Below, one piece after another: positions 15,001 to 25,600 of a stretch of 64,000 nucleotides of DNA; the first letter of the stretch is position 1; the number at the start of each line of letters is the position of its first letter. The notes beneath the pieces were generated by a model, which did no database searches, had not been told where the DNA came from, and was given only the letters and a program-made list of their open reading frames with translations. A program made the position numbers and the translations under genes. Source of the stretch: Pristionchus mayeri (lineage: Eukaryota; Nematoda; Chromadorea; Rhabditida; Neodiplogasteridae). Where the stretch lies: positions 2,294,001 through 2,358,000 of the forward strand of contig BTRK01000004.1 of assembly GCA_036245805.1 (NCBI GenBank), in the 5' to 3' direction.

Positions 15001-17562
15001 TCCTCCAAAAAAATAAAGGATAGTGATCATACTATGTTCTAACATATTTTCATAGCAAAAGCCGATTCATTTTCTCCTCGAATGCGAAATCGAGTCGTGA
15101 CTGGCAGACGCCGAGTATGCTCACGCATCACAACCTCTGAGTTGCCATAACATGAATTCTAACCGTGAACTTTCCTCCAAATAAATAAAGGATAGTGATA
15201 ATACTATGTTCAAACATATTTTTATAGCAAAAACCTATTCATTGTCTCATCGAATGCGAAATCGAGTCGTGTCTGGCAGACGCCGAGTATGCAAACGCAT
15301 CACAACGTCTGAGTTGCCATAACATGAATTCTAACCGTGAACTTTCCTCCAAATAAATAAAGGATAGTGATAATACTATGTTCTAACATATTTTCATAGC
15401 AAAAGCCGATTCATTTTCTCCTCGAATGCGAAATCGAGTCGTGACTGGCAGACGCCGAGTATGCTCACGCATCACAACCTCTGAGTTGCCATAACATGAA
15501 TTCTAACCGTGAACTTTCCTCCAAATAAATAAAGGATAGTGATAATACTATGTTCAAACATATTTTTATAGCAAAAACCTATTCATTGTCTCATCGAATG
15601 CGAAATCGAGTCGTGTCTGGCAGACGCCGAGTATGCAAACGCATCACAACGTCTGAGTTGCCATAACATGAATTCTAACCGTGAACTTTCCTCCAAATAA
15701 ATAAAGGATAGTGATAATACTATGTTCTAACATATTTTCATAGCAAAAGCCGATTCATTATCTCATCGAATGCGAAATCGAGTCGTGACTGGCAGACGCT
15801 GAGTATGCCCACGCATCACAACCTCTGAGTTGCCATAACATGAATGCTAACCGTGAACTTTCCTCCAAATAAATAAAGGACAGTGATAATACTATGTTCT
15901 AACATATTTTCATAGCAAAAGCCGATTCATTATCTCATCGAATGCGAAATCGAGTCGTGACTGGCAGACGCTGAGTATGCCCACGCATCACAACCTCTGA
16001 GTTGCCATAACATGAATTCTAACCGTGAACTTTCCTCCAAATAAATAAGGGATAGTGATAATACTATGTTCTAACATATTTTCATAGCAAAAGCCGATTC
16101 ATTATCTCATCGAATGCGAAATCGAGTCGTGACTGGCAGACGCTGAGTATGCCCACGCATCACAACCTCTGAGTTGCCATAACATGAATTCTAACCGTGA
16201 ACTTTCCTCCAAATAAATAAGGGATAGTGATAATACTATGTTCTAACATATTTTCATAGCAAAATCCGATTCATTATCTCATCGAATGCGAAATCGAGTC
16301 GTGACTGGCAGACGCTGAGTATGCCCACGCATCACAACCTCTGAGTTGCCATAACATGAATTCTAACCGTGAACTTTCCTCCAAATAAATAAGGGATAGT
16401 GATAATACTATGTTCTAACATATTTTCATAGCAAAATCCGATTCATTATCTCATCGAATGCGAAATCGAGTCGTGACTGGCAGACGTTGAGTATGCCCAC
16501 GCATCACAACCTCTGAGTTGCCATAACATGAATTCTAACCGTGAACTTTCCTCCAAATAAATAAAGGATAGTGATAATACTATGTTCTAACATATTTTCA
16601 TAGCAAAAGCCTATTCATTGTCTCATCGAATGCGAAATCGAGTCGTGTCTGGCAGACGCCGAGTATGCAAACGCATCACAACGTCTGAGTTGCCATAACA
16701 TGAATTCTAACCGTGAACTTTCCTCCAAATAAATAAAGGATAGTGATAATACTATGTTCTAACATATTTTCATAGCAAAAGCCGATTCATCATCTCATCG
16801 AATGCGAAATCGAGTCGTGACTGGCAGACGCTGAGTATGCCCACGCATCACAACCTCTGAGTTGCCATAACATGAATTCTAACCGTGAAATTTCCTCCAA
16901 ATAAATAAGGGATAGTGATAATACTATGTTCTAACATATTTTCATAGCAAAATCCGATTCATTATCTCATCGAATGCGAAATCGAGTCGTGACTGGCAGA
17001 CGCTGAGTATGCCCACGCATCACAACCTCTGAGTTGCCATAACATGAATTCTAACCGTGAACTTTCCTCCAAATAAATAAAGGATAGTGATAATACTATG
17101 TTCTAACATATTTTCATAGCAAAAGCCGATTCATTACCTCATCGAATGCGAAATCGAGTCGTGACTGGCAGACGCCGAGTATGCCCACGCATCACAACCT
17201 CTGAGTTGCCATAACATGAATTCTAACCGTGAACTTTCCTCCAAATAAATAAAGGATAGTGATAATACTATGTTCTAACATATTTTCATAGCAAAAGCCG
17301 ATTCATTATCTCATCGAATGCGAAATAGAGTCGTGACTGGCAGACGTTGAGTATGCCCACGCATCACAACCTCTGAGTTGCCATAACATGAATTCTAACC
17401 GTGAACTTTCCTCCAAATAAATAAAGGATAGTGATAATACTATGTTCTAACATATTTTCATAGCAAAAGCCGATTCATTATCTCATCGAATGCGAAATCG
17501 AGTCGTGACTATCAGACGCCGAGTATGCCCACGCATCACAACCTCTGATTTGCCATAACATG
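1..17562 (+). repeat. 172-bp satellite DNA array, about 102 tandem copies
   Basis: The whole stretch is head-to-tail copies of a 172-bp monomer. The recognisable phrase CTCTGAGTTGCC recurs at 173, 345 and 517 and then every 172 bp. Copies differ at a few diagnostic sites (GATTTGCC or GAGTTGCC, TTACTGGCAG or TGACTATCAG, AAAAAAATA or AAATAAATA), plus rare 1-bp indels near 4861 and 10060. Every copy has an EcoRI-type GAATTC near its start, apart from point variants. Variant monomers recur at fixed multiples of 172 bp, so the array has higher-order structure. No open frame of useful length crosses the array. It begins before the window, so its full length is unknown. Confidence 0.98.
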
Positions 17563-17564
17563 TA

Positions 17565-17944
17565 CTTTATTTATTTGGAGGAAAGTTCACGGTTAGAATT
17601 CATGTTATGGCAACTCAGAGGTTGTGATGCGTGGGCATACTCAGCGTCTGCCAGTCACGACTCGATTTCGCATTCGATGAGATAATGAATTGGCTTTTGC
17701 TATGAAAATATGTTAGAACATAGTATTATCACTATCCTTTATTTATTTGGAGGAAAGTTCACGGTTAGAATTCATGTTATGGCAACTCAGAGGTTGTGAT
17801 GCGTGGGCATACTCGGCGTCTGCCAGTCACGACTCGATTTCGCATTCGATGAGATAATGAATAGGCTTTTGCAATGAAAATATGTTAGAACATAGTATTA
17901 TCACTATCCTTTATTTATTTGGAGGGAAGTTCACGGTTAGAATA
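17565..17944 (-). repeat. Inverted satellite copies at the array edge
   Basis: Immediately after the last plus-orientation monomer is cut at its CATAACATG segment, the sequence continues as the reverse complement of the same 172-bp monomer for about 2.2 copies. The phrase CACGGTTAGAAT recurs at 172-bp spacing, which confirms the period. The homology stops near 17944 and non-satellite DNA follows. The flip and the partial copies suggest a rearrangement at the edge of the array. Confidence 0.95.
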
Positions 17945-19138
17945 CATCTAGTTCAATGTGATGGCCATGTGATCTTTATGAACGTTGATTCAATTATTTA
18001 TCATTTTAATAATTCTCAGTTAATAAGGTATGATGAACTCTTCATACAGTGAACAAATGGTTATCGATTCTTTAATCGAGGCTATCGAGGGTTGGGGGTA
18101 TTGTAGTGTTTCCATTGTATCATGGACAATTGTAGCATAGCCGATAGTGTTCGGTGTTGGATTAAATCTCCTGTATATTCAATGCCCACTTTTTCTTGCA
18201 TCCGTGTTCCAATCGCGTAAATTTACATGGAAGTGGAGTCTCTCATTCCTCATTCGAACATTCATAATCACTCCGTTCGTTCGGCTCTCAATCTTTAGCA
18301 CATGTTACATCTGATGAAATTGTCGAAGACTGATTTCTACATGTATCTATAAACGTAATCCAGGATGAGCGCCGATGATGTAACTTTCTTTGTTTTAGGG
18401 CCATCATTGTATAGGAGCACTACATTATATTTGGACTACCATTATGATCTAGAAGTTATCGCTCTTATTCGAAGACATCTCACTTCAATTATCCATTTAT
18501 CGCATTGACGCCTACCGGCTGAAACGCTTTCCAAAATCCTGTAGTAACGAGTACACGTCTAACTTACCGTTTCTTCATTTAAAAGAAAACTCCATACATG
18601 TGCTGCCATTCAGGAATCTAATGATTTAACTCGCAGAATCTGGTCTACGTAATCAAGCAGAAGCCTGACATATCACTTCACTTCGTTAATCTCATAGTAT
18701 TAAGTTCGAGGTGAATATAATTTATCTTTGTTAGAAAAATAATGCATATTCATTACTAGAGTATACACATTTGATAACAATGCGCCTTCCAAGTCGGAAC
18801 CCTTTTGTATTAAAAAAATTTGAAGTTGAAAGAACTTTCTAAATCTTCCATTGGTTCCAATTCACTTTTTAGGGGCATGACAAAACGGCAAACGACAAAA
18901 CGGCAACTCGCTCGGAAGTCGGTACTGCAGCTAGGGAGTTGCCACATTGTTATCTGTCAACTATTTTTCTAAAATTCTGAAATCTGTCACACAATGACAG
19001 CTGCCAGGAGATGTAAATCATGGTAGAATCATTCGTCGATCGATTTTTTTATGAATTTGAGTTAGGAAACAATATAGCACGAATATTGTTGCGGTATATT
19101 TATTCAATGAGCACTGTATTCCATCTTTCCCCCCAGAT
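17945..19138. other. Intergenic region, no gene recognised
   Basis: Between the satellite edge and the Sri-like gene I see only short frames and AT-rich unique DNA. There is no splice-linked coding pattern, no tRNA-like fold and no obvious repeat. Distal control elements could lie here but none can be named. Confidence 0.6.
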
Positions 19139-19225
19139 GAGCAATGATCTGACTCTCTTCAGTTTGCTCTCGCCGATCAGATGGACGAGAGAGCGTGCAA
19201 TCTGAAGAGAGTCAGACGATTTCTC
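19139..19225. mobile_element. MITE family A, copy 1
   Basis: Short foldback element with inverted arms around TCTGACTCTCTTCAG and CTGAAGAGAGTCAGA, closely matching copies at 31263-31355 and 44819-44911. Flanks resemble each other (CCCCCCAGAT and CCCCCCACAT), possibly a target duplication. It lies just past the stop codon of the Sri-like gene. Confidence 0.75.
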
Positions 19226-19235
19226 CCCCCACATG

Positions 19236-21849
19236 CTAGTTGTAGTGAACAGTCGATGTGACGAAGCGAGAAGAAATTTCAATGGTCGACGGACCTGAAA
19301 TATGAGCGTTTTTTTATTTTTATTTTTATTTTTTTTATTATTCGCTCACCTTTACGCTTTGTGCCTATAATGCGTCTGATGTGGCGTCGGAATGGCGGTG
19401 TTCCCATGATCACCATTATGGAATTGACGAGTGAATTGAGTGAGAGTAGTAAGAGAGTGCTCACTAATATAACTAAAATTGAGAATGCATTTTAACAATC
19501 AGACCGATAGACCATACAGTCGTTGTTTCCAATCCACAACATCGAGATGGTGGAACCTATGGGAACTGCCAGGAAAGTTCCGAATACAAAGATCTGTGAA
19601 ATACATCTTGGTCATTACCGGGAATATGATCTAGTGATGCCAAATCGGCGCGCGCTCTCCTCGTTTCACACGCTCTCTCGCCGGTCAGACAGAGCGAGAG
19701 AGCGTGTGAAACGAGGAGAGCGCGCGCCGATTCGGCATCACTAATATGATCTCACCTGAATCAGAGATAGAATTGTTTGGCGCAGATTAATTGTTGTCCG
19801 CACACTAAATCTCGGAATTACATAATCGGCCTGTTTAATCTGTCAGAAATGTGCGAGAAAAAGTTGCGTAAAAAGTTCGCGAACTTCTGATTCTCTCCAT
19901 TTCGCATGCTCTCTCTCTTTCTCTAACCAGGTCGATGAAAAGTTCACGAACTTTTCGACGAACTGTGTTCGAAAATCATACTTTTCTTTTGTTTTACTTA
20001 CTTTTATAAACTATTTTTGCTTTTAACTTATGATTTCTTATAATGACAACCTTCCCTTAGCTGAAATAGCTTCAGAATACAGCGTAGTGAAAGAAAACAG
20101 GGTTGGAGTATTTTTTTCGAAAATGGGTCACCACTTTCCCCACCCTGTAATGTCAAGCTATTCCATCAGAGGGAAGGTTGTTCTTATACGCAGTCATAAG
20201 TTAAGAGCAAAAATAATTGATAAAAATAAGTAAAACAAAAGAAAAGTACGAATTTCGAACATAGTTCGTCGAAAAGTTCGTGAACTTTTCAAGGAGCTGC
20301 GTGAAAAGTTAGAGAAAGGCGAGAGAGCACGCATTCTTGAGAGAGGGAAAAGGAAGTAAACAATCACTGCTTCCTTTTCCCTCTCTCAAGAACGCGTGCT
20401 CTCTCGCCTTTCTCTAACTTTTCACGCAGCTCCTTGAAAAGTTCACGAACTTTTCGACGAACTATGTTCGAAATTCGTACTTTTCTTTTGTTTTACTTAT
20501 TTTTATCAATTATTTTTGCTTTCAACTTATGACTGCTTATAAGAACAACCTTCCCTCTGATGGAATAGCTTGACATTACAGGGTGGGGAAAGTGGTGACC
20601 CATTTTCGAAAAAAATACTCCAACCCTGTTTACTTTCACTACGCTGTATTCTGAAGTTATTCCAGCTAAGGGAAGGTTGTCATTATAAGAAGTCATAAGT
20701 TAAAAGCAAAAATAGTTTATAAAAATAAGTAAAACAAATGAAAAGTATGATTTTCGAACATAGTTCGTCGAAAAGTTCGTGAACTTTTCAACGACCTGGT
20801 TAGAGAAAGAGAGAGAGTACACGAACAGGAGAGAATCAGAAGTTCGCGAACTTTTTACGCAACTTTTTACGCAACTTTTCTCGCACATTTCTGACAGATT
20901 AAACAAGCCGAATGTTGTTGTGCTGAGCCCCTAATTACCTCACGCGGCCTCGGTATTTCGACATCAGAGTTATGATGTGACCGGCGCAGAAAAATGCAAA
21001 AATTGCACAAGTTCCAATGATAAAGAATATTAGTATACCGCTTATCTGATTCAATTGTCAGGTTTATGCCTAGGCACATTTTGAATCGTCGTTTACACTC
21101 ACAATCGAATCTCGTCGGCTGATTACTCCGAAGTTTCGGTGCTCTTCAATAAATCGGCAGTCCGGGCACAGCTGCAACAGTAGAGTAAAAATAGTAACAA
21201 TTACATCTGATATCCCACCTCACTCAGCAATTTCTCTGAATTCCTTTCTTCCTGGTTAGATGTAATTATAGCGTATCGAAAAGCAGGTACTGACATGTAC
21301 AATAACAATACTAGGGAAAAGACTGCAAATTCGTTGTAAACGTCACCAAATATCTAGATCAGTTCACGCTTGCTGGTCTTATCTCGAAGCTTCAATGTTG
21401 ATGAGTCTGGCAATAGATTCTGCTGGCGACAGAAGATGAGAAGAATGAAGAAACCGCACAGAAAAACGACGAGGAAAATCCAAATTGTCTTTAGAGTAAA
21501 CGTAGTATAAATTTGAACGTTCCTCCTTACATAATGAATGTGAAATGGAATGTAATGAGGTTCGCACAGCAGACCAATGCAATACCCTCCACCAAGAGTT
21601 GAATAAATAAACGGAACGAATAGAATCGTGAAGTGAAAATTTTGAAAAAGATACACAATCTGCAAAGCCTGACGTTTACCTGACAATTTGCAATATTACC
21701 TGAAGAATTGTGATGACATCGAAAATATTGCTAGTGTATATCTTTCGATGCTTTACGATGAGCCAAAGGGTGAAGGTATTTACGACGAAAGAGCAAATGC
21801 CGATGAAATTACAAACCGGTCGAACGAGCATGTCGGGAGGCAGCGCCAT
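19236..21849 (-). CDS. Sri-like 7TM chemoreceptor, 328 aa, 10 exons
   Basis: Predicted nematode chemosensory G-protein-coupled receptor of the plasma membrane of sensory cilia (family knowledge). Minus-strand exons: 21849-21700, 21659-21531, 21488-21368, 21322-21219, 21171-21103, 21045-20939, 19804-19756, 19593-19518, 19472-19350, 19294-19236. All junction phases agree, giving one 987-nt frame. Seven hydrophobic segments are visible. TM1 starts near residue 12 with the family-like SFVVN. The TM3 region has GGGYCIGLL, TM4 has LVLLLYMSVPAF, TM6 ends in ILSLIQ, and TM7 has SLVNSIMVIM followed by a basic tail. The ATG was chosen because TM1 follows it directly, although Sri proteins often have a slightly longer N terminus. 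Intron 6 is 1.1 kb because of a palindromic insertion, and intron 7 holds a MITE. Donors GTGGGA (exon 4) and GTATGG (exon 8) are weak. Sri is favoured over Srh by layout; the exact family is uncertain. Confidence 0.78.
19633..19742. mobile_element. MITE family B, copy 1, with 10-bp target duplication
   Basis: A 110-bp near-perfect foldback bounded by AGTGATGCC and GGCATCACT, lying in intron 7 of the Sri-like gene. It is flanked by a perfect 10-bp direct repeat, AATATGATCT (19623-19632 and 19743-19752). Near-identical copies lie at 53292 and 58030. Confidence 0.92.
19827..20911. mobile_element. 1.1-kb palindromic element in an Sri intron
   Basis: The outer ends are inverted repeats (GTTTAATCTGTCAGAAATG at the left, its complement at the right), and most of the sequence between pairs with itself about an axis near 20370. 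Each arm also holds a smaller inverted repeat (GACAACCTTCCC against GGGAAGGTTGT), so the whole could fold as a branched hairpin. No transposase is visible; the frames found in it are mirror images of each other. Removing it leaves about 49 bp of intron, close to the gene's other introns. Confidence 0.88.
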
Positions 21850-22603
21850 TCAGTTGGTTACTGGAACGGAATATAAAAATGAACAGAACCGGTAAACACT
21901 ATTCATGTTTCACCTGCTTGTGATTGAATCTACAACGAAATGAACGAAACGAACCTCAGACTGTACTGAACTTATATTATCCCATAGCTTTGCATGATGT
22001 GCTCGACCTTTCTCAGATTGCACATGTTCTCATAATACACGTTCACATTGTATCCGCGCCTGACGTCGAATTCCAGAGAAATCTGTGAATCTATAATTGG
22101 CAGTTGGGGCTCGTAACGGAGTAAGCCAACCCATAATATGATGGTCACGTTCGTCCAATGACTGATTGACACTGTAAGGATGCTTTCAAAAACTTCGTTG
22201 ACATGCGATTATGATGTTCTTAGTGAGTGTCACTCGATAGATCTTTCTCAAAGTGCAATCAAAACTATTCCTGTCGGTATTAGGTCCGATGAGAACCATA
22301 GCTGTCCACGCCGCCGTTGGCACCATGTCGTTTTCTGTGACGGGAAATTGTCTAGTGGGTCATGGGTGATAATGATGTGGTATTTCGGTCATTGTGCAAT
22401 CAAAATAAATTCCTTGATACAGTCCTTGAATCATCAATGGATGGACGGAGAATGCGGAGTAGTTAAAGGAGTATTACATTTCGAGGGAAGATACATTTAT
22501 TTACAGGTCGGCATTGATATTCTTGGAATATGAGAATAGTACACAGTAAACGTAGATCGTAAATTGGAAAAAAAACATTGAAATCGAATAATTTTGAAAT
22601 CGG
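21850..22603. other. Gap between two receptor genes, unassigned hydrophobic frames
   Basis: The minus strand carries short hydrophobic frames near 22130-22160 and 22270-22330 and one with HPLMIQGLYQGIYFDC near 22450. They could be debris of another membrane-protein gene, but I could not join them with splice sites into a product. This interval also has to hold the promoter of the Sri-like gene. Confidence 0.35.
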
Positions 22604-25600
22604 TTAAATAACTGAAATCTGATCGTGATGTCCAGTGACTTTTGTTGTCGATGCTTCCCTAAAATATATTTTATTGTTAATTTTCTTGTAATACGCCGAC
22701 CTCGTGTTTCCTTTGTTTGCGAATTTACAGGAGAAGATGCTCGTAACGAAACTTAACAAGGTTAATAAATTACACAAGAAAGGATATTATAATATAAATC
22801 ACGTGTATCACGAGCCAGTGGATGTGTGCGGGAACATTTTCGAAAAAGTTGTTGCCGTTTTGGCTCCTACTATGATGGGAGAATACCCTGGAGAGATGAT
22901 TTCGAAAAGTATAGGTCATTGTTCCCAGAGCCGTCTTTTAGGAATTTTCCGGTTTTGCACCTGGCTATACTCTATTTCAGCTCCCAGATGCTAGGGAGGA
23001 TTGGTTTTGGTCTTAAAATGTGCGGAAAAACATTTCCAGAAACTTTCATGTTGTGAGCAAGACGATTGGGTAACAATTAAACACTATGCGGTTGAAAAAC
23101 GAGTTTTTGGACCAAAACAAAAATATTTTTCCTTTCAAGCTTTAGAGTGATACAGATTTTTAATGCAGAATATGAAAGTATATGTCCTCTTACTTGATAT
23201 AAAAATTTTAAGAGCAAAATTTAGGGTGGGCCCTTTTTTGAATTTTTCACTCAAACATGGCATACTGAAGAAAAAGTAAAAAAATGTGAATTTTTCATTT
23301 TTGTTATTTCTTCTTCTAACTTTTCCAAACATGTATTGGAGTGACGTAGAAGTGGAAATTTTTCTTTTGGAAGACGAATTCGCGTTTATGTGCTTGGCAT
23401 GACAAAATGTTTAGTAATTTTGGATTTTTAATATTTAAATTTATTTATCGAAACATACTCACAAAATCGTCAAACAAAAGAACATTTTTATCTTCTACAT
23501 CACTCCAATACATGTTTGGAAAAGTTAGAAGAAGAAATAACAAAAATGAAAAATTGGCATTTTTTTGACATTTTCTTCAGTATGCCATGTTTGAGTGAAA
23601 ATTGCAAAAAAGGCCTACCCTAAATTTTGCTTTTAAAATTTTTATATCAAGTAAGAGGACATATACTTTCATATTCTGCATTAAAAATCTGTATCACTGT
23701 AAAGCTTGAAAGGAAAAATATTTTTAATTTGGTCCAGAAACTCGTTTTTCAAGAGCATTATGTTTAATTGTTACCCAATCGTCTTGCTCACAACAGGAAA
23801 GTTTCTGGAAATGTTTTTCCGCACATTTTAAGACCAAAACCAACTCTCCCGCGCATCTGGGAGCTGAAATAGAGTATAGCCAGGTGCAAAACCGGAAAAT
23901 TTCTAAAAGCCGGCTCTTGGACCAATGACCTATATTTTTCGAAATCATCTCTCCAGGGTATTCTCCCATCATAGTAGGAGCCAAAACGGCAACAACTTTT
24001 TCGAAAATGTTCCCGGGGGGTGCTTTTTTCATCCACTGACTCGTGATACACGTGTTATATAGTTGCAAAACAATTCTTACTCTTTGTATGGTTTCATACA
24101 GTATAGAGTTATCATCGGAGAGAATAGCGCCATGAACGATAACGACTGAAATCATTACGATGGGTCATTCATGTAAATAAATATCAGTCCAGTTCAGGAG
24201 AACCATTAACGATTAAGAGTTACAGAACTAAACCAATCGCTTAACTTTAATTTAAATATATAATTGCATTAGGGAATGTAACCTCCATGATGAAGTGTTC
24301 CTGGACTGGCGAGCATACGATGTCCAGCTGGCACAGTCCGTAACTTCCCACTGCACCGCTGAAGAAGACGGGCAGCATCGATTGGAGGGTGAGCACATGA
24401 ATAGGTCCATTTAGAGAAGTTAGTGCGTGATAACGGCACTAGGTCGGATGAAAACCCACCGGATAAGAATTTTAAAAAAATACCTTCACCAGTATTTCAC
24501 AAAGGGTTGCCCACACTGTAAAAACGTATTCTGCAAACATATTACTGGTATCATTTTGGTTCTCATCATGTGGGTTCTCATCCGACCTAGTGCCGTCGTA
24601 ACTCACTTTCGTTAGCGTTTTATGCATTTGTGCAGTCTCTTCACAGAATGCGCTATCATCTTTCTGAGAACCTGCAAAATCGAAGAATGGGTATCGAAAA
24701 CGTTCTCAGATTGTGCTGTTACCTTAATTCGTATGATGAAAATGATGACCAGTGTTGGTCCTGTGGGCATCGTCATGGCGAGTATTGTAAACATTGCGTT
24801 CACATTGAAAATTGAGAGAAATCCTGGAAAATATGTTCACCGAGATGAATATTTTGGGAAAGCAACATGCAAATTTACCTTCCACCAAGTACGCATCGAG
24901 TGCATACTCCGGTCTCAATTCCCTCAACAGCGCACGAACGTCGCCAGGGTCATCGAGTATGAACACGAACGTCGTCTGCAGAATGCTTATATGAATTACT
25001 AAAGTTCAATATCTTCTGTCATACTTACTGTTAAACGCAATAAACACTAATTCGACTCTTTTCAATCAAAAAAAATTCGAAACTGACAATAATTATCAAG
25101 TTCGGCACAGCGGCGATCAAACAAACGCCAGCAACCACCTTGCTGTTAGGATTCGGCCTGCGAATTGAATTGAGATTACAAAAAGCAATAATGCACATGC
25201 TCCCTCTTTTGTTCTTTCAATATGATATTAAACTTTTACCTTCCGAGAATGTACAATCGGAAAAAGAAGGAGAGTGCAATGAGAAAGAGAGACTGGGAGC
25301 AGGTGGCCAGGGATACTGTGAAGAGGATGTGACAGAATATCCCTGAAAATCAATGATACTCTTAATGACAAAATTGATTAAAGTTGTATTATGTTGGTGC
25401 AAAAGTTTCGTTACAAAATCACGATTAATGTTTTCGAGCACTATCTAGCTTCGGCCATGAGCAGTCCCCATGTAGTTTCTTGTATAACACGGGTCTCCTG
25501 TAAGAATGCAGGAACGCTGGCTACTAGAAATATTTTATGTCACCGATTTCGTTCAAACTCGATTTGTGGATACCAGTAGGGGTCCGAAGACGGCCTATCC

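Noticed and set aside
1..17562. CRISPR-like regular repeats
   Set aside because: The copies are contiguous 172-bp monomers with no unique spacers, in a eukaryotic genome. This is satellite DNA.
19632..19743. TA target duplication for MITE family B
   Set aside because: TA flanks are a chance result of the ends. The 10-bp repeat AATATGATCT at copy 1 and matching flanks at the other copies fit better.
20030..20696. Two similar 67-residue frames on opposite strands
   Set aside because: They are the two arms of one palindrome read in opposite directions, not a gene pair.
22704..24155. Opposed frames with shared residues at 22704-22994 and 23724-24155
   Set aside because: Again palindrome arms; no domain, no splice context beyond the receptor intron.
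24622..25002. 126-residue plus-strand frame over receptor exons
   Set aside because: The minus strand gives an Srd loop, TM5 and correct splice phases in the same place.
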